Positions 10,224-20,718 are shown, counted from the stretch's first letter. The stretch is 64,000 nucleotides of DNA from an uncultured Bacteroidales bacterium (GCA_905235375.1 CAJOLH010000001.1:1-64000), one strand, 5' to 3'. Translations and numbers: made by a program. The notes: generated by a model not told the origin, from the letters alone.

Positions 10224-10339
10224 AGGCATTATCATGAAATGCACAAACGTTTGCAAGGAAAATCGCAATTACGGTTATATTATCAAGTAAAAAAGAAAGC
10301 ATTTGCAAATTGTGCAATGCAAATGAAGAAGGTTAAACC

Positions 10340-10894
10340 TTAATCATATACCTGGAACATCATCCGCTGGAGTACAGTGTCTGCCGTCTCCTTATTGACA
10401 AGCGCAGAAACGAGGGCATGACCGAGCGCAAAGGTCGCTCCTGGGCCACAACCTGTGATAAAGTTCTTGTCGCAAACAACAGTCTTCTTCAGGCAGTTGG
10501 CACCCTTAAGTTCATGTTCGAAGCCAGGGTAACAAGTTGCATTCAAGCCGTTGAGCAGCCCTAAGCGGCCATAAACCAGGGGAGCAGCACAAATAGCAGC
10601 CAACCACTTTCCATCAGCATTGTATTCGAGGATGAATTTGCGCAGTGATTCACAATCACTCAGATTGGTTGCTCCCGGCATACCACCAGGGAGGAAAAGC
10701 AGATCGCCATCAGACAAATCAGTGTCTTCAAGCAGAGAATCGGCAACAATCACCACACCATTGGCTGATTCAACTTCATTGTATGGAGTGATGCTGACGG
10801 TTTGCACATCAATACCTGCACGACGCATGATGTCGATAGGAACAATGGCTTCGGCAACCTCAAAGCCTGGAGCTATCATAACGTAGGTTTTCAT
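10340..10894 (-). CDS. DJ-1/PfpI family protein
   Basis: 184 aa; LLFLPGGMPGATNL, WLAAICAAPLVYGRLGLL. Confidence 0.9.
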   Translation of the reverse strand: MKTYVMIAPGFEVAEAIVPIDIMRRAGIDVQTVSITPYNEVESANGVVIVADSLLEDTDLSDGDLLFLPGGMPGATNLSDCESLRKFILEYNADGKWLAAICAAPLVYGRLGLLNGLNATCYPGFEHELKGANCLKKTVVCDKNFITGCGPGATFALGHALVSALVNKETADTVLQRMMFQVYD

Positions 10895-10997
10895 AGGGTT
10901 AAAGGGGTTAAGAAGGTGAAGTAAGGAAATTATTCGTAAAAAAGAGTAATATCAAGATATCTTAATACCTGCAGAGGAAAACATCCAAAGGGCAAGA

Positions 10998-12257
10998 TTA
11001 AGGCCTCGTCTGACCTTCACCTATTATAATATATTTATAGGTAGTAATCTCACGAAGAGCCATCGGACCCCGAGCATGTAGCTTTTGGGTGGAGATGCCG
11101 ATCTCAGCTCCAAGACCAAATTGTGCACCATCTGTCCATGAGGTTGGCAGGTTCTGATAGACACATGCTGCATCAATGACACGAGAATAGCGATCACAGG
11201 CATCCTGGTTTTCACTGACAATGCTCTCGGAATGTCGACTGGTCATTTCTGAAACAAACCGAATGGCTTCATCCAAGTTGTCAACTGTCTTGATGGAAAG
11301 TTTATAGGCTTGGAACTCATATCCATAGTGTTCAGGCAAGGCGTGTTTGAGAAGTGCGTCGGGATAATGACCTTCCAGAGCTTTGTAAGAAAGATCATCG
11401 GCATAAATGATTACCTGTTTCGCCATTTCGGGATTTTGGCAAAGGGGAGCACAGATAAAGGGTAAATCCTCTAACTTATCACGATGAACCACAACGCAAT
11501 CCAAGGCATTACATACGCTAATGCGGCGCGTCTTGCCGTTGTTGACGATATCGGCAGCCTTCCGAGTGTCAGCATCTTTGTCGATATAAGTATGGCAGAC
11601 TCCTGCACCCGTCTCAATAACAGGCACCTTGGCTGTATCGCGAACGAAGTCTATCAGCCGCCGCGAGCCTCGCGGAATGATGAGATCGACCTTCCCGACA
11701 GCATTAAGCAACTCCGCCGTTGCTGCATGGTCATTGGGCAATAATGTGCAAAGGGCTTCGGGCAATCCGGCTTCGCGAAGAACCTGGTGAATGATTTCCA
11801 CTTCACAAATATTCGAGTCAGCAGCTTCCTTGCCTCCTTTCAATAATACGGCACTGCCAGCCTTGAAACATAGACTGAAAACGTCAATGGTTACGTTGGG
11901 GCGCGCTTCGTAGATCACGCCTATCACACCAAATGGAACTGAAACCTTGCGAATAACCATACCATTGGGGCGAACCACCTCACTCAACTGAATATGCAAA
12001 GGCGAAGGAAGAGATGCTACATTGCGCGTGTCGGAGGCGATACCTGCTATACGACCGGCATTGAGCAGCAGACGATCGTAGCGATAATCGGACTGATCCA
12101 TTCTCGACAAGTCTTTGGCATTGGCAGCAATGATTGCTTCAGTGTTTGCTTCCAGGGCATCAGCCAGTTTCCGTAAAACATCGTTAATCTGCTTTTCGTC
12201 GAGTTCAAGGAGGGAAAGACTGGCAAGACGAGCTTGTTCTAATTGTTGTTCAATCAT
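10998..12257 (-). CDS. proA: glutamate-5-semialdehyde dehydrogenase
   Basis: 419 aa; [62 protein letters not shown]. Confidence 0.95.
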   Translation of the reverse strand: MIEQQLEQARLASLSLLELDEKQINDVLRKLADALEANTEAIIAANAKDLSRMDQSDYRYDRLLLNAGRIAGIASDTRNVASLPSPLHIQLSEVVRPNGMVIRKVSVPFGVIGVIYEARPNVTIDVFSLCFKAGSAVLLKGGKEAADSNICEVEIIHQVLREAGLPEALCTLLPNDHAATAELLNAVGKVDLIIPRGSRRLIDFVRDTAKVPVIETGAGVCHTYIDKDADTRKAADIVNNGKTRRISVCNALDCVVVHRDKLEDLPFICAPLCQNPEMAKQVIIYADDLSYKALEGHYPDALLKHALPEHYGYEFQAYKLSIKTVDNLDEAIRFVSEMTSRHSESIVSENQDACDRYSRVIDAACVYQNLPTSWTDGAQFGLGAEIGISTQKLHARGPMALREITTYKYIIIGEGQTRP

Positions 12258-12541
12258 TTTAGGAGTAAATTTTGAGAAGAATTATCCAAGGAATTGGAGT
12301 TATTAGTGGATACAGAGTTTTCTTTAGGAACGGAATCTTCGGAGGAAAAAAGCGGGTCGAGGATAGGTGTAAACTTGTTATGCTCATCGTCATATTCATA
12401 ACCTGCTGCGTTTAGCCGTACAAGCAAGCTGGCAGGATCGATGTCCTCACATTCACAAAACTCCTCAAGCGAGTCGTATTCATCGCGAAGTTTCATGTTG
12501 ACCATGCTAAACAGCATATCATTATCTTTCGGGATATACAT
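12254..12541 (-). CDS. DUF4250 domain-containing protein
   Basis: [35 protein letters not shown]...[13 protein letters not shown]; 4-nt overlap with proA start. Confidence 0.85.
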   Translation of the reverse strand: MYIPKDNDMLFSMVNMKLRDEYDSLEEFCECEDIDPASLLVRLNAAGYEYDDEHNKFTPILDPLFSSEDSVPKENSVSTNNSNSLDNSSQNLLLK

Positions 12542-12587
12542 TATTTATATAATTAGGTTTAACTACAAACCACGATGAGATAATCGT

Positions 12588-13268
12588 TCAGTAGTAAAGA
12601 TAAGGATTATAGTTAGCCTCGGTTTCGATAGTCGTCATCGGACCATGACCAGGAAATACCTTGGTCTGGGGAGGCAGTGTGATTAGTTTATCGACAATAT
12701 TTTTTACAAGAAGGGGGCCATTGCCACCCATTGCAGGTCCAAAGTCGGTACGTCCGATGGAGCAATAGAATAATACATCTCCACTGAACAACAGATTGTC
12801 ATCAGCAAAATAATAACATAGACCATGATGACTGTGACCAGGACAATCAATAACCTCGATACGATGCTTCGAAACGCCATCTTCAGTCTCAAAGGGAAAA
12901 GACAAAATATCACCCTCAATCAGATTGTTGGTAATTGGTGAATATTTAACCTCTGCATCTACACCAAAGAATCTGTTTTGCATCTGAATAGATGGCAGAT
13001 GGTTCTGGTCATCAACGGATCCATAAATCGGAAGCCCGGAATAAGCTTTGGTCAGATAACCAGTTCCCATCACATGGTCGGAATGATTATGAGTGATAAG
13101 CACGGCTTCCGGTGTCAGCTGGTTTGACAGAAGAAAACGATAAATTCTCTCCCACTCCCAATCAGTACACATACCAGGATCGACGACAAGACATTTTCGA
13201 GACAATTCGTCCCAAATCACATAGCATTGTTCCTGAAAAGGATTACACTGGAAGGTTTCAACTTTCAT
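12588..13268 (-). CDS. MBL fold metallo-hydrolase
   Basis: THNHSDHVMG, CPGHSHHGLCYYF, FSGDVLF, FPGHGPMTT. Confidence 0.92.
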   Translation of the reverse strand: MKVETFQCNPFQEQCYVIWDELSRKCLVVDPGMCTDWEWERIYRFLLSNQLTPEAVLITHNHSDHVMGTGYLTKAYSGLPIYGSVDDQNHLPSIQMQNRFFGVDAEVKYSPITNNLIEGDILSFPFETEDGVSKHRIEVIDCPGHSHHGLCYYFADDNLLFSGDVLFYCSIGRTDFGPAMGGNGPLLVKNIVDKLITLPPQTKVFPGHGPMTTIETEANYNPYLYY

Positions 13269-13906
13269 TTCTTGCTCGAATTATTGGATTGAAAGGGAGT
13301 ATAAGTTATATTTTTCGTTGCAAAAAACTCTTCTTGGAAATAGGTCGAAATGGGTATCACAAGCGTTCCACTGCATTGACGCGGTTTCAATTCCTCAGCA
13401 AGGTCGCCACCTTTCAACGTAATAAGTGCCTTGCTCGTACAACGACGCACCAGTTTGACCAGATCAGGAAGAGCCATCACAGCACGCGAGACGGCAAAGT
13501 CAAATGATTCCTTGACTTCTTCGATACCAGCATGACGATACTCAACATTTGTCAGACCTATGGCATGAGCCACTTCTTGAGCGACACGAACCTTCTTGCC
13601 TATGCGATCGACCAAGAGAAAGTGACATTCGGGATATCTGATGGCAAGGGGAATGCCGGGAAATCCTCCCCCACAACCTACATCCACAATGCGTGTGCCA
13701 GAAGACCAAAGTTGACGTTCGTCCACATATTTTGCAATAGCCAATGAATGTTGAACGTGATGTTCGTAGAGCTTGTCGATGTCCTTGCGGCTTATCACAT
13801 TGATTTTGGCATTCCATTCTTCATACAGCTCCTGAAGTTTACCATATTGTACGACTTGAACGTCAGTCAAGTCAGGAAAATATCCAAGGAAATCAAGTTG
13901 AGCCAT
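13265..13906 (-). CDS. rsmG: 16S rRNA (guanine(527)-N(7))-methyltransferase
   Basis: WNAKINVISRKDID, VDVGCGGGFPGIPLAI, VDRIGKKV, AVSRAV; 4-nt overlap with the MBL gene. Confidence 0.93.
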   Translation of the reverse strand: MAQLDFLGYFPDLTDVQVVQYGKLQELYEEWNAKINVISRKDIDKLYEHHVQHSLAIAKYVDERQLWSSGTRIVDVGCGGGFPGIPLAIRYPECHFLLVDRIGKKVRVAQEVAHAIGLTNVEYRHAGIEEVKESFDFAVSRAVMALPDLVKLVRRCTSKALITLKGGDLAEELKPRQCSGTLVIPISTYFQEEFFATKNITYTPFQSNNSSKK

Positions 13907-13912
13907 CGTAGA

Positions 13913-14777
13913 TTAAATATGAGCAGAATATTTTTTGGCAAGAGTCTTTACCGTCGTATCTGAAAGCAGGAATGGAAAGACCTCATCCCAAGAAAGAGTA
14001 ATCTGAACGATGCCGACACTAAAGGGGGCAATCTCGTATGGGTCGTATGTCCATGTAATGCCATCTTCATTTACATAGAAATTGTCAGTAGCAACAATTT
14101 CGTTTGGAGCGGTGAACTGTCCCTTTTCTGCCAGCTCATCGATGGAATTGCAGTCATTTTGAAGCATCAGTTTGTTTTGCAACATTGCATGGAGTTCTGG
14201 CAAGACAGCATCGTTGAAGACATTTGCAATGGAAAGTTGCTGCATAGTTTTTAGGTCAAAGACTCCATTGTCAACAGTCATGTTGCCATGAGCGCCACCT
14301 GTGTAGCTATCGGAAACCACCTGATAGCTTATGATACCATCAGCATTAAAGAGTATATTTCCAGTCAGGTTCCATCCAGGTCGAAACAGAATCATTATCT
14401 ACCATATCGTTCTCATGTTGTCCGATGGCATCATGACCTTCAGTTAGATATTGCATGATGTAGGAACGTACATAAGCATTTATCATCGACTCTACCGAAC
14501 CATTGGCATCAATTTCGAACATTCCATCCTTTGGAAGGGAAGAAATGAAACTTTCAACAGCTTGCAAGGTCTGAATAGGTGTCTGCACAACCGGTTTAGC
14601 CATCTTGATTACAAGGTGACAGTAGGGTTTGTCGTAGGAGTGGAACAACGGACAGATGGTATCGACGGTAAGGTTATCGAATTCAACTTCCTGTACCGTT
14701 GATGCCTCGTGTTTGCAGGATACCAGACAGCCAAGCAGCAGGAGACTGCCAAGAATAGCTGTAAAAAAGCTTTTCAT
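13913..14777 (-). pseudogene. DUF3298/RsiV-like lipoprotein, split by a 4-bp tandem duplication
   Basis: ORF 14346..14777 (lipoprotein N-terminus) and ORF 13913..14395 (ISYQVVSDSYTGGAHGNM) join when one TCCA of 14371-14378 is removed. Confidence 0.75.
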
Positions 14778-14802
14778 TATTTAATTTATTATAAAATCGA
14801 TG

Positions 14803-14810
14803 CAAAGATA
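14803..14810 (-). promoter_or_regulatory. -7 element TATCTTTG (minus strand)
   Basis: minus strand TATCTTTGCATCG upstream of the DUF3298 gene. Confidence 0.55.
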
Positions 14811-14833
14811 TATTATTTTTCCGAAAAACTCAC

Positions 14834-14841
14834 TATCTTTG
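14834..14841 (+). promoter_or_regulatory. -7 element TATCTTTG
   Basis: TATCTTTGCACCG 21 bp upstream of the TPR gene start. Confidence 0.6.
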
Positions 14842-14861
14842 CACCGAAAAATTGAAATTTC

Positions 14862-15695
14862 ATGAATAAAAGGTTATTTTTTATAGTTATCGTTGCAATT
14901 TGTGCTCTATATTGTTCAAATTCCAATGCACAGACATACGACGAATTGATAACAAGGAGTTTTGACTATCTGGATGCCGACAGTCTGCCAGAGGCAGAAG
15001 ATGCCTTGCGTGAAGCGCTTCGCATCGAACCTGGCAATGCCGGCAATGGGATGCTGCTACTCAATCTGGGAACTATCCAGCGCCGTCAAGGTAAGCTAAA
15101 GGAGGCAGAAGATTCCTATACCATTGGTCTTGCCTTCCTTCCGCGTAATATCACGTTGCTCAACAGTCGGGCACAACTCTTCGCTCAGATGGAGAAATAC
15201 GCTGAAGCCATTGACGACTACACCGAAGTCATCGTTCAGGAGCCAGAGAATGAGAATGCCTATTATGAAAGAGCGCTCTGCAAGTTGTTGAATCAGGACA
15301 CGTTGGGAGCCCGTCTTGACCTTGAACAAATCGACCGATTCAATCCGAACAGCGCCAAGTCCCGACTTGGAATGGCATACGTCTATAAGGCGCAGCAGAT
15401 GTGGCGTGAAGCATCAGAGCTTTACGACGTCCTGATCGAAAGGAATCCCAGGAATGCAAGTCTCTTGCGCGAACGGGCTGAAGTCTTCTATTTCTCCAAC
15501 CGTATGGGAGCCGCTTTGGATGATGTCTCCAAGAGTATAAACCTTGACCCGCGTGACCCCTACAGCTATGTGTTAAGGGCACAAATCAGATATGCGAAAG
15601 GCGACAAGGAATATGCTCGAAGAGACCTCAATCAGGCACTCGAATTGGGACTCAATAAGGATGAAGTGAGAGATTTGATTGAAAAACTCAAGTAA
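14862..15695 (+). CDS. secreted tetratricopeptide repeat protein
   Basis: signal peptide plus repeated TPR motifs (LLNLGTIQRRQGKLKEAEDSYTIGLAFLP; AIDDYTEVIVQEPENENAYYERALC). Confidence 0.9.
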   Translation: MNKRLFFIVIVAICALYCSNSNAQTYDELITRSFDYLDADSLPEAEDALREALRIEPGNAGNGMLLLNLGTIQRRQGKLKEAEDSYTIGLAFLPRNITLLNSRAQLFAQMEKYAEAIDDYTEVIVQEPENENAYYERALCKLLNQDTLGARLDLEQIDRFNPNSAKSRLGMAYVYKAQQMWREASELYDVLIERNPRNASLLRERAEVFYFSNRMGAALDDVSKSINLDPRDPYSYVLRAQIRYAKGDKEYARRDLNQALELGLNKDEVRDLIEKLK

Positions 15696-15742
15696 TTTTT
15701 CATTTTTTAGCGAATTTTTGTTCATCGTATTGATTTTTTTAC

Positions 15743-15750
15743 TATCTTTG
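15743..15750 (+). promoter_or_regulatory. -7 element TATCTTTG
   Basis: TATCTTTGCCGCG 24 bp upstream of ORF 15774. Confidence 0.6.
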
Positions 15751-15773
15751 CCGCGTAAAATACACTTTAGGCA

Positions 15774-16856
15774 ATGCTAAACTTTGCAACATACATAGAA
15801 TATCTTCTCATGACCCGACACTACTGCTATGTGCCGGGACGTGGAGCCTATATGCTGGTCGATGAGCCTTCGTCACTGGCAACAACAAAAGCTATCGGTG
15901 CCGATAGCCGAGTTCTTCATACGATAGCTGCACCTCACCGTATTGTACGATTCAGTCCACTCCTATCGCATGACGATGGTATGCTCGCCAACCTGCTGAT
16001 GGAGGCCGAAGGAATGACATTCGATGAGGCTTGTCGTTATATTGAGCGTCAAGCTCCATTGCTGACCGAGGAATTTCTGAAGTCCGCCACAATCCACATT
16101 GATTTCGAGAATTATGGTTTCGAACATCTGAGTGTAGAATCCTGGGCTGATATGGAAGCTCGCCTTGCACAGATGCAAGCTGAAAATACAAAGAAGGCAG
16201 GTGTTACATCGGTTGGAAATACAAAGCGCAGCGATGTCATTGAAATTCCAAAATATTGGCTCAAGCGAGCAGCTGTTGCCGCACTCATCGGTGTTTTCTT
16301 CTTCACCAACTTTATCGGATTGAACCAAGGCAATACACAGATGGCAAGCGTCATCGACTTGAATGTGATACAAAGGAACTCAATGGCTGCATTGTTTAAA
16401 TCTGCTATATCTGAATCTGTGTCCGAACCCATCGGTCAACGTCATCCTGAGATGGTTGCTACTGTGCCGGTTTCGCCAACAGATATTCAAGAAGATCCTT
16501 TTGAAGAACTGGCAGAAGGTACAACCTATTTCATTGTGGGCTTCTGCACTTGGACCGAAAGCTATGCCAATGATGTTCTCAACCGCTACAAGAGCTACGG
16601 TTACAAGAACGCTGGCATCCTTGTCACCAAGGATATGTACCGTGTCTTTGTTGATAAGTTTTCGACCAAAGATGAGGCTCTTGGCCAACTTGTAAATATC
16701 CGTAATGAGAATGACAAACTGAAGAAATCCTGGTTGCTGCCATTCGAATACGACGGGTCTCTTTCTTCGTATATTATAAAAAATACATATAATGACAACC
16801 AATTATCAATGGAATTGTCGCACCCTCACCAACGAACAGAAAGAGATCAAGGATGA
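15774..16856 (+). CDS. HU-CCDC81/SPOR-type single-pass membrane protein
   Basis: N-terminal HU-CCDC81-like region, central TM (AAVAALIGVFFFTNFIGL), C-terminal SPOR-like TYFIVGFCTWTESYANDVLNRYKSYGYKNAGIL. Confidence 0.75.
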   Translation: MLNFATYIEYLLMTRHYCYVPGRGAYMLVDEPSSLATTKAIGADSRVLHTIAAPHRIVRFSPLLSHDDGMLANLLMEAEGMTFDEACRYIERQAPLLTEEFLKSATIHIDFENYGFEHLSVESWADMEARLAQMQAENTKKAGVTSVGNTKRSDVIEIPKYWLKRAAVAALIGVFFFTNFIGLNQGNTQMASVIDLNVIQRNSMAALFKSAISESVSEPIGQRHPEMVATVPVSPTDIQEDPFEELAEGTTYFIVGFCTWTESYANDVLNRYKSYGYKNAGILVTKDMYRVFVDKFSTKDEALGQLVNIRNENDKLKKSWLLPFEYDGSLSSYIIKNTYNDNQLSMELSHPHQRTERDQG

Positions 16857-18615
16857 ATTAATTGCCGAACTCAACCTCAATCCAATCGTCGCCACTCTGC
16901 TCGTACAGCGTGGTGTGACATCGGTCGAGGAAGCTCATCGCTTCTTTCGTCCGCAATTGTCAACAGGACTGCATGATCCTTTCCTGATGAAGGATATGGA
17001 CAAGGCAGTGGCTCGTCTGAATGAAGCCATAGGTCGCAAGGAACATATTCTAATCTATGGCGACTACGATGTCGATGGCACCAGTTCAGTTGCATTGGTC
17101 TATCGTTTTTTACGCGGTATCTATTCTTCATTGGATTACTATATCCCCGACCGTTATGACGATGGATATGGAATCTCTGTAAAGGGTGTGGATTACGCCT
17201 ACAGCTTGGGCGTAAAACTTATCATCACGCTTGATTGCGGCATCAAGGCAATCAAAATGGTACGCTATGCCAAGGAGAAAGGCATCGACTTCATCATCTG
17301 CGATCACCACAAGCCGGATGATGAACTGCCTGAGGCAGTGGCCATACTCGATCCCAAACGTTCTGACGACGAATATCCTTACCCCCACCTCTCGGCATGT
17401 GGCGTGGGGTTTAAGTTCATGCAGGCTTTTGCACGCAACAACGGCATGAACGAATTAGGCTTGCTCTATCCATTGCTCGACCTATGCGCCATCAGCATTG
17501 CTACCGATATTGTTCCGATTACAGGCGAGAATCGTGTGCTCTCCTACAACGGCTTACGACGCCTTAATGACAATCCATGCAACGGTCTCAAGGCCATCAT
17601 CGAACTTTGCGGTCTTAAGGATAAGAAGGAACTGACCAACTCAGATATAGTATTCAAAATTGGCCCACGCATCAATGCCACAGGTCGAATGATGAATGGC
17701 AAGGAAGCCGTCGATCTGCTTGTCGCCCGTGATCTGGCTACTGCACACGAATGTGCCGAGCGAATTTCGGAGTACAACGAGACACGCAAGGAGCTCGACA
17801 AGCGCGTTACCGAGGAAGCAATACAGATGGTTGACAAGATGGATATCAAGGACAAGAAATCCATTCTCGTCTATAATTCATCATGGCACAAGGGTGTAAT
17901 AGGTATTGTAGCGAGTCGTCTGACCGAACATTATTATCGTCCTGCCATCGTGCTCACTTCCGCCTTGGGTTTTGCAAGCGGTTCTGCACGTTCGATTCAG
18001 GGCTTCGACGTATATTCTGCCATCGACTCTTGTCGTGACATCATCGAGAATTTTGGCGGTCACACCTACGCGGCTGGATTGACCCTAAAGGAAGAGAATA
18101 TCCAGGAATTGACCGAACGCATTGAGCGTTGGGTTGAGGATCATATCACCGAAATGCAGCAATGCCAGCACATCGACATCGACATGGAAGTGAAGTTCAA
18201 TGAGGTAACTCTTCGCCTCTTCAAGTCTTTACGAGTACTTTCTCCTTTTGGTCCCGGCAATCAGAAACCAGTGTTTGTCGTTCGTCGAGTAAAGGATCAT
18301 GGGAAAAGCCGTTTGGTTGGCAAGGAAAAGGAACATATCCGCCTTGAGCTGGTCGACCCTGTAACCAACTTCACGCACAATGGTATTGCTTTCAATCAGG
18401 CTTCCAAATTCGAACTGGTAAAGAGCGGCAAACCGTTCGACATCGTGTTCACCATCGAAGAGAATACCTTTAACAAGAACAATATCCAACTGCTCGTCAA
18501 GGATATTCGTGAGAGCGAGTCGAACAATATTGCGGCGGTTCTCTCCCTCCTTATTCGCAACACAAAGGACGATGCCGATGTGATTGGAGGCATCACACCG
18601 AGCTCCGAAATGTAG
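16792..18615 (+). CDS. recJ: single-stranded-DNA-specific exonuclease RecJ
   Basis: IYGDYDVDGTSSVALVY, ICDHHKPDDELPEAVAILDPKR, GPRINATGRM, GGHTYAAGLTL. Confidence 0.95.
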   Translation: MTTNYQWNCRTLTNEQKEIKDELIAELNLNPIVATLLVQRGVTSVEEAHRFFRPQLSTGLHDPFLMKDMDKAVARLNEAIGRKEHILIYGDYDVDGTSSVALVYRFLRGIYSSLDYYIPDRYDDGYGISVKGVDYAYSLGVKLIITLDCGIKAIKMVRYAKEKGIDFIICDHHKPDDELPEAVAILDPKRSDDEYPYPHLSACGVGFKFMQAFARNNGMNELGLLYPLLDLCAISIATDIVPITGENRVLSYNGLRRLNDNPCNGLKAIIELCGLKDKKELTNSDIVFKIGPRINATGRMMNGKEAVDLLVARDLATAHECAERISEYNETRKELDKRVTEEAIQMVDKMDIKDKKSILVYNSSWHKGVIGIVASRLTEHYYRPAIVLTSALGFASGSARSIQGFDVYSAIDSCRDIIENFGGHTYAAGLTLKEENIQELTERIERWVEDHITEMQQCQHIDIDMEVKFNEVTLRLFKSLRVLSPFGPGNQKPVFVVRRVKDHGKSRLVGKEKEHIRLELVDPVTNFTHNGIAFNQASKFELVKSGKPFDIVFTIEENTFNKNNIQLLVKDIRESESNNIAAVLSLLIRNTKDDADVIGGITPSSEM

Positions 18616-18621
18616 CATTTC

Positions 18622-20598
18622 ATGATCAAAGACATTCTCAAGCAATATTGGGGCTATGATGATTTCAGACCATTGCAGTCTGAAATCATCATGTCTGTAT
18701 TGGAGGGTAATGACACATTAGGATTGATGCCCACTGGAGGAGGCAAGAGCATCACGTTTCAGGTCCCTGCTATTGCACTTGGCGGATTGACGCTCGTCGT
18801 AACACCGCTGATCTCGTTGATGAAGGACCAGTGCGACCATCTTACCGAAAGAGGCATTCAGGCTGCAGCAGTCTTTATGGGAATGTCTCAGCAGGAGATA
18901 CTCGAGACCTTCGAAAGGGTGATTTCCGAAGACTATCGTTTCCTGTATATTTCTCCCGAACGTCTTGAGACACCACTTTTCCAGGCGAAGCTGCAATACA
19001 TGGATGTACGTCTGTTAGTCGTTGACGAAGCTCATTGTATCTCTCAATGGGGTTATGATTTCCGACCACCTTATCTCAAGATTGCCAATCTTCGAAAGAT
19101 GATCTACGAGGTCAGGGCTCAAAACAAGTCACCATGGGTACCGCAGAAACCTTTTGCGGATTTAGCTGCAGTGACTACCTATCACGTTCCCTGCCTCGCT
19201 CTGACCGCTACAGCTACAAAAGAAGTAATAGCAGACATCCAGGAGAAACTGCATTTTCGACCTTCATCAAAAGTCCTGAAGACATCCTTCGAACGTCCTA
19301 ACCTGACCTATTCCGTTATTTATGCCGAAGACAAGTTGGGCAATATCGTACGTATGCTTAGTGGAGCGAATGAAGGATGTTCGGCAATCATCTATTTGCG
19401 GAGCCGCATCAAGACCGCAGAGATAGCAGAATATTTGAACCGAAACGGCATTCCTGCCGACTATTATCATGCCGGGTTAAGTGCAGAAAGCAAGGCAAAG
19501 CGGCAAGAGGCATGGATGGCAGGAAATCCTTCGGTCATTGTTGCCACCAATGCCTTTGGAATGGGTATCGACAAGGCAAATGTACGCAAGGTGATTCATC
19601 TCGACCTTCCTCCTTCGATTGAGGAATATTTTCAGGAAGCAGGACGCGCAGGACGTGACGGGTTACCAGCTGAAGCAACGCTTATCGTCTCGGAATATGA
19701 CAAATACAAGCTTCGCAAACACTTGGTTGAATCCTATCCAGAGCGCGACTTCATCCGTCACGTCTATGGTCGGCTTGCCTCATTCTTTCAGATTGCCATT
19801 GCTGCCGGACTTTACAATATGTTCGAGTTCGACATTTATCGATTCTGTTCAGCCTATCGTCTGTCATCCATTCAGGTGCATTATGCACTGAAGTTACTCG
19901 ATCAGGCTGAATACATCAAATACATTGAAGACCCGGACCGACATTCGCGATTGATGTTTGTCACTTCGCGTGAGTCATTATATCATCTTAATCAATTCGA
20001 CAACGAATGTCAGCGCATCATCCAAACCCTGCTCCGTCTCTATACCGGTCTGTTTGCCGACTATGTATATATCTCCGAAGAGCAAATCATGAAAGTCACC
20101 GGACTTGACCGGAACACACTCTATGAGAAACTGTTGCTCCTCTCACGTTTTCATGTGCTTCATTATATTCCTGCACGTCAGAAGCCTGCAATCTTATATC
20201 TGACGCCTCGGCTGGAAGATGAAGAGATTAAGATCCCACGTTCTGTCTATGAAGATCGTCTTGCACGTCAGGAAGGACGTATGGAGGCAATGATCAAATA
20301 CGTCGATAACTACAGGGAATGTCGGTTGGTGCAGTTACTGAAGTATTTCGGGGAAGACCTGGATCATCGATGTGGAAAATGCGATGTCTGCCTGAGTGAA
20401 AACCGAAACGGAAACATACTAGAAGAATACGACATGATACGTCAGCTTATCATTGACAAACTAAAGGCGAACGAATGTTTGCTTGTTCAACAGTTGCTGA
20501 TGCAGATTGATATGAATCCCAAGAGGGTCGGTGAAGTCCTTCATCACATGGTCGAAAATGAAGAACTTAGACTTTCGCATGGGATGCTTTCTTTGTAA
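18622..20598 (+). CDS. recQ: RecQ family ATP-dependent DNA helicase
   Basis: FRPLQSEII, MPTGGGKSITFQVPA, VDEAHCISQWGYDFRPPYL, VATNAFGMGIDKANVRKVIH, QEAGRAGRDG. Confidence 0.95.
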   Translation: MIKDILKQYWGYDDFRPLQSEIIMSVLEGNDTLGLMPTGGGKSITFQVPAIALGGLTLVVTPLISLMKDQCDHLTERGIQAAAVFMGMSQQEILETFERVISEDYRFLYISPERLETPLFQAKLQYMDVRLLVVDEAHCISQWGYDFRPPYLKIANLRKMIYEVRAQNKSPWVPQKPFADLAAVTTYHVPCLALTATATKEVIADIQEKLHFRPSSKVLKTSFERPNLTYSVIYAEDKLGNIVRMLSGANEGCSAIIYLRSRIKTAEIAEYLNRNGIPADYYHAGLSAESKAKRQEAWMAGNPSVIVATNAFGMGIDKANVRKVIHLDLPPSIEEYFQEAGRAGRDGLPAEATLIVSEYDKYKLRKHLVESYPERDFIRHVYGRLASFFQIAIAAGLYNMFEFDIYRFCSAYRLSSIQVHYALKLLDQAEYIKYIEDPDRHSRLMFVTSRESLYHLNQFDNECQRIIQTLLRLYTGLFADYVYISEEQIMKVTGLDRNTLYEKLLLLSRFHVLHYIPARQKPAILYLTPRLEDEEIKIPRSVYEDRLARQEGRMEAMIKYVDNYRECRLVQLLKYFGEDLDHRCGKCDVCLSENRNGNILEEYDMIRQLIIDKLKANECLLVQQLLMQIDMNPKRVGEVLHHMVENEELRLSHGMLSL

Positions 20599-20657
20599 GG
20601 GATTTGTAGGGACTTTTAGGGATATTTAGGGATTAGAAGGGATATTTAGGGACGTTA
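20598..20657. repeat. 6 x 10-bp degenerate array, core AGGGA + 5 variable nt
   Basis: AGGGA at 20598, 20608, 20618, 20628, 20638 and 20648; starts on the last base of the recQ stop codon. Confidence 0.9.
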
Positions 20658-20718
20658 CATTCGCATAAATTAAAAGGGAACTAAATTGCATTTGTCCATT
20701 AATATCCTTTAGATTCTA

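Noticed and set aside
10100-10225. Known riboswitch (e.g. cobalamin or TPP) upstream of the micro-ORF
   Set aside because: A hairpin is present but no recognisable conserved aptamer boxes
16792-16856. Frameshift at the SPOR protein/recJ overlap (65 nt)
   Set aside because: SPOR domain is complete before the overlap and RecJ is intact; a natural overlapping tail is simpler
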